From: JANPEF01 sp046596055
Lineage (GTDB): Bacteria; Eisenbacteria; RBG-16-71-46; DASYSL01
Assembly (NCBI GenBank): GCA_046596055.1
Contig: JBKJNH010000064.1
Coordinates: 1 to 15,219, forward strand
Length of the DNA stretch: 15,219 nt
Direction of reading: 5' to 3'
A program made the translations under genes and the position numbers. Position 1 is the first letter of the stretch. Each line of letters opens with the position of its first letter. The notes beneath the pieces were generated by a model. It searched no databases. It was not told where the DNA came from and saw only the letters and a list, made by a program, of their open reading frames with translations. This document shows, in pieces, positions 7,317-15,058 of this stretch.

Positions 7317-10300
7317 GCCACGTGCTCGCCCTTCCCCTCGCGCTCGGCCTCGTCCTTGCGGCCGCGCCGGCCGCGCCAGCCGCCGTGCGCTTACCGGCCG
7401 AGGCGGAGCGGCTCGAAGGCGAAGGGTGGGAGCGCCTCGGCCGCGGCGACGTGGCCGGGGGCGACTCCGTGTTCATCCTCGCGCTCGCCGCGCGCCGCGC
7501 GGAACGTCCACCCGTCGCACTTGGCGAGGCCCGGAGTCTCTCCGGTCTCGCCGAGGCGCGGCGTGTCCGGCGCAAGTACGCCGAGGCGGAGTCGATCTCG
7601 ACCGCGGCCCTCGCCTTCGCCGTGCGCGACGGATCGTCCGATCGGTCCGTCGAGTCCCGTGTGCGGGAGACGCGCGCGAATCTGTTCGCCGAGCGCTGGC
7701 AGCCCGAGGCCGCGCTGCCCGAGATCGATTCCGCCCTCGCGCTCACCGCGTCCATCGTCCCCGTCGACTCGAGCGTGTTCGCACGGCAGCTCGTCGCCCG
7801 GGCCCGCGTGGTGCTCGTCGCCGGCCGCCTCCGCGAGTCGCTCGAAGGGTTCCATCGCGCGATCGACCTGCAGGAACGCGTTCTCGGGCCCGAGCACGTC
7901 GACCTCGCCGCGACGCACTACCTGGCGGCCACGGTGGCTTCCCGACTAGGCGATTACCTGGTCGGACGCGAGCATGCGGAGCAATCGGTGGCCATCCGCG
8001 AGCGCGCCCTCGGTCCGGATCACCCGTTCGTGGCGATGTCCCTCCTCAGCCTGGGCGGCGCGAAACGCGACCTCGGCGACTACGACGGGGCACTCGCGGC
8101 CCTCGCCCGCGCCGAGGCGATCCAGCGCGCCGTGCGACCGCCGAATCCCGGCGCGCTGTCGTCCACGCTGAGCAGCCGGGGGGGCGTGCTCCTCCTCAAG
8201 GGCGACGGGCCGAACGCGCGGGCCGCGTACGAGGAGGTGATCGCGCTGCGCGACCAGCTCTTCGGACCGGGGAAGGGGGAGGACCTGTTCGCCTCCGCGC
8301 GCATGGCCCTGGCGCTGCTCCTCGAGGGCCGCGCCGAAGAGGCGCGCGCGCGCGTCGAGAAGGGGCTGGCTGAAACTCCGAAACTCGAACCTCTCGTTCA
8401 TCCGGAGGCGCTCGCGTACCACGCCTGGGCGGCATACCGCCTCGGCGACCGCGCGACCGCACGCACGAGCCTCGAGCGCTCGTGGGTGCTGTCGGACAGC
8501 CTGCTCGGCTCCGGTTCGCCGCGCACGCTCGAGACGCTGGGCCAGCTCGCCGCGCTCGACTGGGCGGATGGTCGGCGCGCCGATGCCCTCCGCCGCGCGA
8601 TCGTGGTCGAGGAACGGAGTCGGGCGCTGCTCTCGGAGGCGGCCGACGTCCTCTCCGAGCGCGAGGCTCTCGACCTCGCGCGCGTGCGCGAGTCGGGCAT
8701 TGCGACGCTGGTCGCGCTGGCCGCCGACTCGTCCGGCGCGCAGCCCGGGGCGGCAGCCGCTGCGCTCGACGCGCTCGTCCGCGCGCGCATCCTCGTCCTC
8801 GACCAGGGCGCGGCGGCGCTGCGTGCCGTGCCGCGCTCCGACTCGACGGTGGCGCCCCTCGTGCGCGAGCTCGAGGCCGCCGGCGCTGAACTGGCGGCCC
8901 TGCGCGCCGACATCGTGCGCGGGGGCGATCCGGATTCGTCGGCGCTGGCCGCCGCGCAGGCGCGACGTGAGCGAGCGGAACGGGCGCTCGGTGCAGCCAG
9001 CGGCGCCTGGCGCGGCGCGAGCGCCCGCTCCGCGGCGGGCGGGGCGGACATTGCGGCGCAGATTCCGCGCGGCTGGGCGCTCGCCAGCTTCGTGCGCGTT
9101 CTCCCGCCGGCCGTCGAGCGCTTCGCCCCCGCGCACCAGGATCCGGCGGCGGCGCGCTACGTCGCCTTCGTGCTGCGCGCCGGCGAGACGGCCCCGCGTG
9201 CGATTCCCCTGGCCCCGGCTGCACAGCTCGAGGCGGCGATCGACCGTTGGCTCGGCGCAGTGTCGCGCCGTCCTGGTGCGAAGCTCGAGGCGGCCGAGGA
9301 GCGGCGGGCGGTGGCTGCCGGCGCGACCGTGCGTCGCCTCGCGTGGGACCCCGTGGTCGCCCACCTGGACGGGGTCGACACGATCGCCTGGGTGCCCGAC
9401 GGCGCGCTCCACCGCATCGAGATCTCCGCGCTGCCGGCCGCGCACGCCGGGCGCTACCTCGTCGAGGAAGGTCCGCTGCTCGTGCGGCTCACCGCGGAGC
9501 GCGATCTCCTGCCGCTCGAGCGGAGCGGGCCTGCGGGCGTGGGCCTGTTCGCCGTCGGCGACGTCGACTTCGATGCGGCGGTCACCGGGCCCGCCGCCGC
9601 GCCCGCCCGGCCCGCCGCCGCCGCGGCACCCCGGATGCGTCTCGAGCGTCTGCCCGCGACCGGCCGCGAGGTCGAGTCGATCGCCCGCATGTGGCGCGAT
9701 GCCGCGATGGGCGACGTCGACGTGCGGGTCGGCGCCGACGCGAGCGAGGCCGCGTTCCGCCGCTCGGCCCCCGGGCGCCGCGTCCTGCACCTGGCGACGC
9801 ACGGGTTCGCCACCGCGCCGGTCGCCGCGCCGCTGGCCGACGCGGGTGTTCGCGCCGTCGGTGGCCTGGCGGGGACGGCCGCCACGCCCGCGATGGCGGA
9901 GGGGCGCGCGGTTCCGCGCGTGCCCGGCCTGGCCCTCGCCGGCGCGAACCGGGCCCGCACGGACCCCGCGGACGACGGGTTCCTGACCGCGGGGGAGATC
10001 GCCGACCTCGACCTGTCGCGGGCCGACTGGGCAGTGCTGTCGGCGTGCGAGACGGGCCTGGCCGAGCCGGGCGCCGTGGAGGCGGTCCAGGGTCTTCACC
10101 GCGCGTTCCGTCGCGCGGGCGTGCGATCGGTCGTGCTCAGCCTCTGGTCGGTGGACGACGCGGCGACCGCCGACTGGATGGGCGCGCTCTACCGGGCCCG
10201 TTTCGCCGAGGGTCTCGGCACCGCCGCCGCCGTGCGCGCGGCGCACCGCTCGATCCTCACCGCCCGGCGCTTGGCCGGCCGCTCGACGCACCCGTTCCAC

Positions 10301-10336
10301 TGGGCCGGATTCATCGCCTCGGGCGATCCCCGGTAG
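7313..10336 (+). CDS. Exported TPR-CHAT protein (caspase/separase-like cysteine protease domain)
   Basis: A 1007-residue protein. A signal peptide (about 1-24, SHVLALPLALGLVLAAAPAAPAA) is followed by an alpha-helical TPR region (about 30-430) with kinesin-light-chain-like repeats such as LQERVLGPEH and IRERALGPDHPFVAMSLLSL. A helical, Ala-rich linker comes next, then a CHAT domain (about 584-1007). CHAT (Caspase HetF Associated with TPRs) is a caspase-like clan CD fold. Both expected dyad residues are present: H830 in HLATHGF and C912 in LSACETGL. The C-terminal HPFHWAGFIASG is also typical. The start is placed at TTG 7313, because it overlaps the kinase TGA by 4 bases, has GGAG 11 nt upstream and gives a clean signal peptide. 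GTG 7322 is the alternative, and starts further upstream would read through the kinase gene. TPRs normally bind partners or substrates. An exported location would be unusual, since known CHAT proteases such as TPR-CHAT of type III-E CRISPR are cytoplasmic. The substrate is unknown. Confidence 0.9.
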   Translation: MSHVLALPLALGLVLAAAPAAPAAVRLPAEAERLEGEGWERLGRGDVAGGDSVFILALAARRAERPPVALGEARSLSGLAEARRVRRKYAEAESISTAALAFAVRDGSSDRSVESRVRETRANLFAERWQPEAALPEIDSALALTASIVPVDSSVFARQLVARARVVLVAGRLRESLEGFHRAIDLQERVLGPEHVDLAATHYLAATVASRLGDYLVGREHAEQSVAIRERALGPDHPFVAMSLLSLGGAKRDLGDYDGALAALARAEAIQRAVRPPNPGALSSTLSSRGGVLLLKGDGPNARAAYEEVIALRDQLFGPGKGEDLFASARMALALLLEGRAEEARARVEKGLAETPKLEPLVHPEALAYHAWAAYRLGDRATARTSLERSWVLSDSLLGSGSPRTLETLGQLAALDWADGRRADALRRAIVVEERSRALLSEAADVLSEREALDLARVRESGIATLVALAADSSGAQPGAAAAALDALVRARILVLDQGAAALRAVPRSDSTVAPLVRELEAAGAELAALRADIVRGGDPDSSALAAAQARRERAERALGAASGAWRGASARSAAGGADIAAQIPRGWALASFVRVLPPAVERFAPAHQDPAAARYVAFVLRAGETAPRAIPLAPAAQLEAAIDRWLGAVSRRPGAKLEAAEERRAVAAGATVRRLAWDPVVAHLDGVDTIAWVPDGALHRIEISALPAAHAGRYLVEEGPLLVRLTAERDLLPLERSGPAGVGLFAVGDVDFDAAVTGPAAAPARPAAAAAPRMRLERLPATGREVESIARMWRDAAMGDVDVRVGADASEAAFRRSAPGRRVLHLATHGFATAPVAAPLADAGVRAVGGLAGTAATPAMAEGRAVPRVPGLALAGANRARTDPADDGFLTAGEIADLDLSRADWAVLSACETGLAEPGAVEAVQGLHRAFRRAGVRSVVLSLWSVDDAATADWMGALYRARFAEGLGTAAAVRAAHRSILTARRLAGRSTHPFHWAGFIASGDPR

Positions 10337-10355
10337 CGTGCGGTTTTCGGGTCCG

Positions 10356-10377
10356 GCCTCGTTCTTCTGGACGAGGC
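10356..10377 (+). other. Hairpin in the CHAT-metalloprotease spacer
   Basis: GCCTCGT (10356-10362) pairs perfectly with ACGAGGC (10371-10377) around an 8-nt loop, 20 nt after the CHAT stop codon. No T-tract follows, so it is not a standard terminator. It may end or stabilise the upstream transcript, or it may be chance. The rest of the 108-nt spacer shows no convincing -35/-10 pair, so whether the next gene shares the CHAT transcript is open. Confidence 0.3.
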
Positions 10378-10431
10378 GGGCTCCCTCCCTGCCTTTCGCC
10401 ATCTCGAATCGGCCCCGGCCTCGACGGCCGC

Positions 10432-10440
10432 GGAGGAGGA
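10432..10440 (+). promoter_or_regulatory. Ribosome binding site of the secreted metalloprotease gene
   Basis: The purine run GGAGGAGGA ends 4 nt before the ATG at 10445; its first GGAGG ends 8 nt before. It supports that start, which is also followed by a clear signal peptide. Confidence 0.75.
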
Positions 10441-10444
10441 CCCC

Positions 10445-13400
10445 ATGTTTCGCTCCAGCCTGCTCGTCGCCATCGCCCTCGGTCTCGCCTGCATCGCGAA
10501 CCCAGCCCTCGCCCGCGTCGGCCCACCGGTCAAGGTGCGCTGGAATGGTGATTGGCCCGCACCCGCACGCGGTGGCGCCGAGCTGATCGGTCGCTTCGAG
10601 CTCGTTTCCGGCGACGCGGGTCAGGTCGAGAACCTGCGCATCGAAGGCGCGGGCTGGACGATCCGTGGGTTCGACGGATCGCCGAGCGTCTTCCTCCCGC
10701 CGCAGTCGCGCCGCCAGTTCACCTTCCGTGCGGTCCCGACCGATCCGACCGCGCCGATCGTCGTGAGCGGTACCGTGAACGGGATCCCGTTCGCCAAGGC
10801 ATTCCGGCTCGACGCGGAGCGGCTGGCCACGATCGGGACGCCCGGAAGGGCGCAGATCGTCGCGCCGCCGGCGGTCCTCGACGGCTCGAAGGATCCTTCC
10901 GCCCGGATGCAGGGCTCGCCGATTCGCTTCCGCGGGCGGGTGATCTACACGCGCCAGGACAACCTCGTGCTCGGCGTGGACAACATCATCGTTCGGATCA
11001 TGGACGATGATCTCGCACCGTTCTTCGCCGACGAGCAGATTGCGAGCGTGCTCACCGACGCCGCCGGGTACTTCGACGTCACCGTTCCGTGGAACGACCT
11101 GGACGCGGGAGTCCCCGACGACCCCGACGTGTACCTCCGCATCGAGGCGGCGAACCTGGTCTGCCAGGTGCGCAGCGACGACACCGAGGACATGTACGAC
11201 TGGACGACCCTGGATTGGACGTTCACCGACTACACGGGGACGGACCTGCAGATCGGCGACATCATCCCGCTGACTGACGTGCCTGCGCTCCACGTGTGGA
11301 ACAGCATGATCAAGGCAAACCGCCACGCGAGCGGCGTTGGCGGCATGACCCCGATCCCGCACGTCTTCGTCCACTGGCCGGATTCGCTGAATGGCGCGTT
11401 CTATGCGAACTCCCTCGATGAAATCCACATCGGACCGAACGAGACCTGGACCGAGGGCACGCAGGTCCACGAGTACGGACATCACCTGCAGCGCAAGTTC
11501 AGCTCGCTCCTGCCGACCAACTACTCGAACGGTTTCTGCGATACGCCGACGCCGGGCCACTGCGTCTGGTGTCCGGAGAACAACACCGACGCCTGGCAGG
11601 AAGGCTGGGCAAACTGGTTCGGCTCGCGCATGCTCCGCGTCTGGAACGGGGCGTACGGGCACGTCCCGCTGTCGATCAATGACGGCCGCTACACACTCGA
11701 GACCACGCAGGCGTGCACGGACGGAAACACCTACCCCGGCGCCATGACCGAGGGCTATGTCGGTGCGCTCCTGCGGGACATCGAGGACGGCGAGAGCGAC
11801 GGCTATAACGGGTTCGGGGACTGCGCGATGGATGTCCTGAGCCAGGGCGACAACCAGATCTTCATCATCTTCCGGGACGACGATCCGACGACGGTTGCGG
11901 AGTTCATCCAGGACTACCGAACGCGGAGCGCGAACCAGGATCTCGACTTCTGGCACACGATCGAGAACGTCGCCCCCGCGATGAACTTCACCCGTCCCGC
12001 GCTCGTCGTGACGAGCCAGCCGCCTTCGTGCCGGCGGGTGCGCTCCGGCCAGACGATCCAGTTCGAGGTGGGCTCGAACAGCGCGCTCGCGCGCTACCGC
12101 TGGCGACGGAATGGGGTCGAGGTGAACGACATCCCGGGGAGCGGGGTCGCGGGCTCGGGCGGGCGCACGCTCACGCTTGGACCCCTCACGGCTGCCCACT
12201 CCGGGAGGTACGAGTGCCTCGTGATCGCGTGCGATGCCAGCTCGGAGGTCCTCAGTGCGGCGAGCGAGCTCGACGTGGACGCTCCGGATTCGCCGGGACC
12301 GCTCGTCTCGTGGGGGGTGAACGGCTACGGCACGGTCGGTGATGGCACGTCGAGCTCGACGCGTCCACCGTACGCCCAGACGGGAGTCACGGACCTCGTG
12401 AAGGTCGCGGGCGGCCAGCCCCACACGATCGCCCTCACCACGAGCGGCCAGGTCTTCACCTGGGGCACGTCGAATGTCGGCGAACTCGGTCGCGGCGTGT
12501 GGTCCGGGGCGGGTTACACCCCGGCGCCGATTCTCTCCGGCGTGGTCGACATCGCGGCCGGCAACTCGCACGGGCTTGCGCTCGAAGTCGATGGTCGCAT
12601 TCGCAGCTGGGGATCGAACTTCTACGGCCAACTCTTCACCGGCAATCGCGACGACGGCAACGCGCCTGGTTTCACGCTCGACATCGGCTGCGTGCGGCGG
12701 ATCGCCGCCGGCGCAGTGCATTCCCTCGCGCTTCTCGAGGACGGGACGCTGCGCGCCATCGGATTCAACGGATCCGGCGCACTCGGCATCGGGACGACGA
12801 GCACGTGGGAACTGGTTCCGCAGCAGCCAATCGGCCTGACGGGCGTCGTCGAGATCGCCGCAGCCGGCTCCTGGAGCATGGCATTGCGCGCCGACGGTAC
12901 GGTCTGGACGTGGGGCATCAACTCCTGGGGCCAGCTCGGCCACGGGCACTACAACTACGTGCTCGTGCCGACGCAGGTCCCGGGGCTCACCGGCATTCGG
13001 CAGATCCATGCCGGGCCGGACAACGCTTACGCGCTGGGAGTCGACGGCCGGCTCTGGGCGTGGGGGTATGGCCCTGCGATCGGCATCGGCTGGACCGGCG
13101 GTTCCTCCGCATCGCCTCAACTGGTCCCGCTTTCCAACGTCTCGAAGATCGTCGGTGGTTCGAGCTGGGCGATGGCGCTGGTCAACGGTGGCCTCAAGGC
13201 CTGGGGCCTGAACTCGAACGTTGGCCAGCCCGAGGGCGGGCTCTTCAACTCGGTGACGAACTACGTCGTTCCCTCGCCGATCGATGTTCCGGGCGTGGCG
13301 AACGTGACGAACGTGTTTGCCGGCTGGACGACGGCGCACGCGTTTGCACTGGTCGGTGTCACCGACGTGCCGCCGTCCGAAGACCTCGCCCTGCCGGCCG

Positions 13401-13672
13401 TTCTTGCGCTCGCCGCGACGCCGAACCCGGCGCGGGCGACGTCGTCGATCCACTTCGATCTGCCCACGCCGGGTCGGGTCGCGCTCGCGGTCTACGACGT
13501 GTCCGGCCGCGTCGTGCGGACCCTGGCCGACGAGGCCTTCGAGCCGGGCCGCCACGTGCGGCCGTGGGACGGAAACACGAACGCCGGCGCGCACGCGGCG
13601 GCCGGCGTTTATTTCGTGCGGATGTCGGCGCCCGGGGGATCGCTCACCCGGACGGTCGTGCGGCTGGATTGA
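10445..13672 (+). CDS. Secreted multidomain zinc metalloprotease-like protein with Ig-like domain, seven RCC1 repeats and C-terminal sorting-type domain
   Basis: A 1075-residue exported protein. The signal peptide is 1-23, with cleavage after ALA. Next comes a beta-rich N-terminal region, then a carboxypeptidase-regulatory/transthyretin-like segment (about 155-225, FRGRVIYTRQDN ... VLTDAAGYFDVTVP). A peptidase-like region follows, with the zinc motif HEYGHH (H342, E343, H346) and, 40 residues on, QEGWANWFGSR, where E386 is the likely third ligand of a gluzincin-type site. An Ig-like domain (about 518-612, YRWRRNGVEV and HSGRYECLVI) precedes seven RCC1-type repeats (about 618-970), each with a WG-like core such as TWGINSWGQLGHG. 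That number equals a full seven-bladed propeller. The last 90 residues (TPNPARATSSIHFDLP, VYDVSGRVVRTLAD, GVYFVRM) resemble FlgD-like/T9SS-type C-terminal domains. The likely role is a surface or extracellular protease with binding domains. Peptidase activity is inferred from motifs only. Confidence 0.88.
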   Translation: MFRSSLLVAIALGLACIANPALARVGPPVKVRWNGDWPAPARGGAELIGRFELVSGDAGQVENLRIEGAGWTIRGFDGSPSVFLPPQSRRQFTFRAVPTDPTAPIVVSGTVNGIPFAKAFRLDAERLATIGTPGRAQIVAPPAVLDGSKDPSARMQGSPIRFRGRVIYTRQDNLVLGVDNIIVRIMDDDLAPFFADEQIASVLTDAAGYFDVTVPWNDLDAGVPDDPDVYLRIEAANLVCQVRSDDTEDMYDWTTLDWTFTDYTGTDLQIGDIIPLTDVPALHVWNSMIKANRHASGVGGMTPIPHVFVHWPDSLNGAFYANSLDEIHIGPNETWTEGTQVHEYGHHLQRKFSSLLPTNYSNGFCDTPTPGHCVWCPENNTDAWQEGWANWFGSRMLRVWNGAYGHVPLSINDGRYTLETTQACTDGNTYPGAMTEGYVGALLRDIEDGESDGYNGFGDCAMDVLSQGDNQIFIIFRDDDPTTVAEFIQDYRTRSANQDLDFWHTIENVAPAMNFTRPALVVTSQPPSCRRVRSGQTIQFEVGSNSALARYRWRRNGVEVNDIPGSGVAGSGGRTLTLGPLTAAHSGRYECLVIACDASSEVLSAASELDVDAPDSPGPLVSWGVNGYGTVGDGTSSSTRPPYAQTGVTDLVKVAGGQPHTIALTTSGQVFTWGTSNVGELGRGVWSGAGYTPAPILSGVVDIAAGNSHGLALEVDGRIRSWGSNFYGQLFTGNRDDGNAPGFTLDIGCVRRIAAGAVHSLALLEDGTLRAIGFNGSGALGIGTTSTWELVPQQPIGLTGVVEIAAAGSWSMALRADGTVWTWGINSWGQLGHGHYNYVLVPTQVPGLTGIRQIHAGPDNAYALGVDGRLWAWGYGPAIGIGWTGGSSASPQLVPLSNVSKIVGGSSWAMALVNGGLKAWGLNSNVGQPEGGLFNSVTNYVVPSPIDVPGVANVTNVFAGWTTAHAFALVGVTDVPPSEDLALPAVLALAATPNPARATSSIHFDLPTPGRVALAVYDVSGRVVRTLADEAFEPGRHVRPWDGNTNAGAHAAAGVYFVRMSAPGGSLTRTVVRLD

Positions 13673-13678
13673 GCCGAC

Positions 13679-15058
13679 TCAGCCCGCGGCCTGCCTCCCC
13701 GAGATCGTCATCTCGGCGATCTTGAGCGTCGGCGAGTTCACGTTGCCGTTGTACTTGAGGTCGTTGCCGACCATCACGACGTTCTTCAGCATGTCGAGCG
13801 TGGTGCTCGCCACGGTGATCTCGGCGACCGGGAAGGCGACCTTGCCCTTCTCGATCCAGAAACCCGCGGCCTGGTACGAGTACGCGCCGGTCGTCTGGTT
13901 GTAGCCGAACGCTCCCGAGTCCACCATCCAGAACCCGCGGTCGACCGACGCGAAGATCTGCTCGGGCGTGGAGGTGCCGTTCGGGATGTACAGGTTGCGC
14001 GGACCGATGCCCGGCGCGCCCTGGTAGCCGCGCACGGCGTTGCCCGTCGACTTTGCGCCGGCCCGGCGGCCCCAGTACGCGTTGTAGGCGAACATCTTCA
14101 TCACGCCCTTGTCGATGAGCAGGTTGCGCCGCGTGGCGCCGCCCTCGCCGTCGAATGGCGCGGTGCCCACGCCGCCGGGCAGAATACCGTCGTCGATGAG
14201 AGTGACCAGGTCCGACGCGATCGGCTGGCCGAGCTTCTCGGTCAGGTACGACACCTTCTTGAACGCCTGCTCGCCCGAGAACGCGGTGAACAGGTTCTGG
14301 ATCCAGTTGCCCGCGATATCGGGGTGCAGGATGACCGGCACCTTCTGCGTCGGCACGCCGCGGGCACCAATCTTCTCGATCGCGCGCCTGCCGGCTTCCT
14401 TGCCGATCGCCTCGGGCGTGCTGAGCGCGTCGAGGCTGACCTGGAACTCGCCATAGCCGCCCGACTGCTGCTTGTCGCCGTCGTCGGCCAGCGGATTGAC
14501 GAAGCCGCCGATGCCCGTGTTGCGGTAGGTCAGGCTCTTCCCGGCCGAGCTCGCGTACCAGGTCTCGCCGATGCCGCTCTGCAGCGAGCATCCGTCGGTG
14601 CGCTTGATGCGCGAGTCGTAGGCCAGCGCGGCCTTCTCGACGCCGCGCGCCCAGTCGATCTTCTGCTCGGCCGTGAGCGCCGCGACCGCGGGATCGTAGG
14701 TCTTGAGCGACGCCGCGTCGGCGGCCATGGTCGGCGGCGTGGCCGGAAGCCCTGCGGCCTCGTCGGCCTGCGCCTTCTTCGCCAGTTCGACGGCGCGGGC
14801 GGCGATGTCCTTCAGCGCGCTCTCGCGGAAGTCGCTGGTGTAGACCAGCGCCGTGCGCTTGTCGACGAACACGCGCAGGCCGAGGCCGCGCGTCTGCGCC
14901 TGCTTCAGGTTCTCGACCTTGCCCTGCAACACGTCGACCCGGAACTGCGCGCCGGATTCGACGAGGGCGTCGGCTTCCTTCGCGCCCGCCTTGAGCGCGA
15001 AGCCCACGGCGGCTTCCGCCGCCTTCTGGAGCGTCAGGTTCGCGTCGGCCCTAGGCAC
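13679..15058 (-). CDS. pmbA: PmbA/TldE, non-metal subunit of the TldD/TldE peptidase
   Basis: A 459-residue cytoplasmic protein of the TldD/PmbA family. With TldD it forms a heterodimeric protease, which in E. coli matures microcin B17 and degrades the antitoxin CcdA. Family marks include EADALVESGAQFRVDVLQGK and LKQAQTRGLGLRVFVDKRTA near the N terminus, PVILHPDIAGNWIQNLFTAF in the middle and YIPNGTSTPEQIFASVDRG and MLKNVVMVGNDLKYNGNVNS near the C terminus. As expected for the TldE/PmbA subunit there is no HExxxH zinc motif. The length is normal (about 450). The GTG at 15058 overlaps the tldD TAG by 8 bases (GTGCCTAG) and is preceded by GGGAGG, so the pair is translationally coupled. The stop codon lies only 6 nt from the stop of the convergent metalloprotease gene. 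Confidence 0.93.
   Translation of the reverse strand: MPRADANLTLQKAAEAAVGFALKAGAKEADALVESGAQFRVDVLQGKVENLKQAQTRGLGLRVFVDKRTALVYTSDFRESALKDIAARAVELAKKAQADEAAGLPATPPTMAADAASLKTYDPAVAALTAEQKIDWARGVEKAALAYDSRIKRTDGCSLQSGIGETWYASSAGKSLTYRNTGIGGFVNPLADDGDKQQSGGYGEFQVSLDALSTPEAIGKEAGRRAIEKIGARGVPTQKVPVILHPDIAGNWIQNLFTAFSGEQAFKKVSYLTEKLGQPIASDLVTLIDDGILPGGVGTAPFDGEGGATRRNLLIDKGVMKMFAYNAYWGRRAGAKSTGNAVRGYQGAPGIGPRNLYIPNGTSTPEQIFASVDRGFWMVDSGAFGYNQTTGAYSYQAAGFWIEKGKVAFPVAEITVASTTLDMLKNVVMVGNDLKYNGNVNSPTLKIAEMTISGRQAAG

Noticed and set aside
10478..10495. Possible lipobox (LGLAC) in the metalloprotease signal peptide
   Set aside because: The -3 position is Gly rather than Leu/Val/Ile, and a better signal peptidase I site (ALA) follows at residue 23.
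7946..13594. Very long minus-strand open frame (1882 codons) opposite the CHAT and metalloprotease genes
   Set aside because: Its product is an Arg/Asp/Val-rich, domain-free sequence, as expected for antisense frames in GC-rich coding DNA. The plus-strand genes have signal peptides, motifs and ribosome sites.
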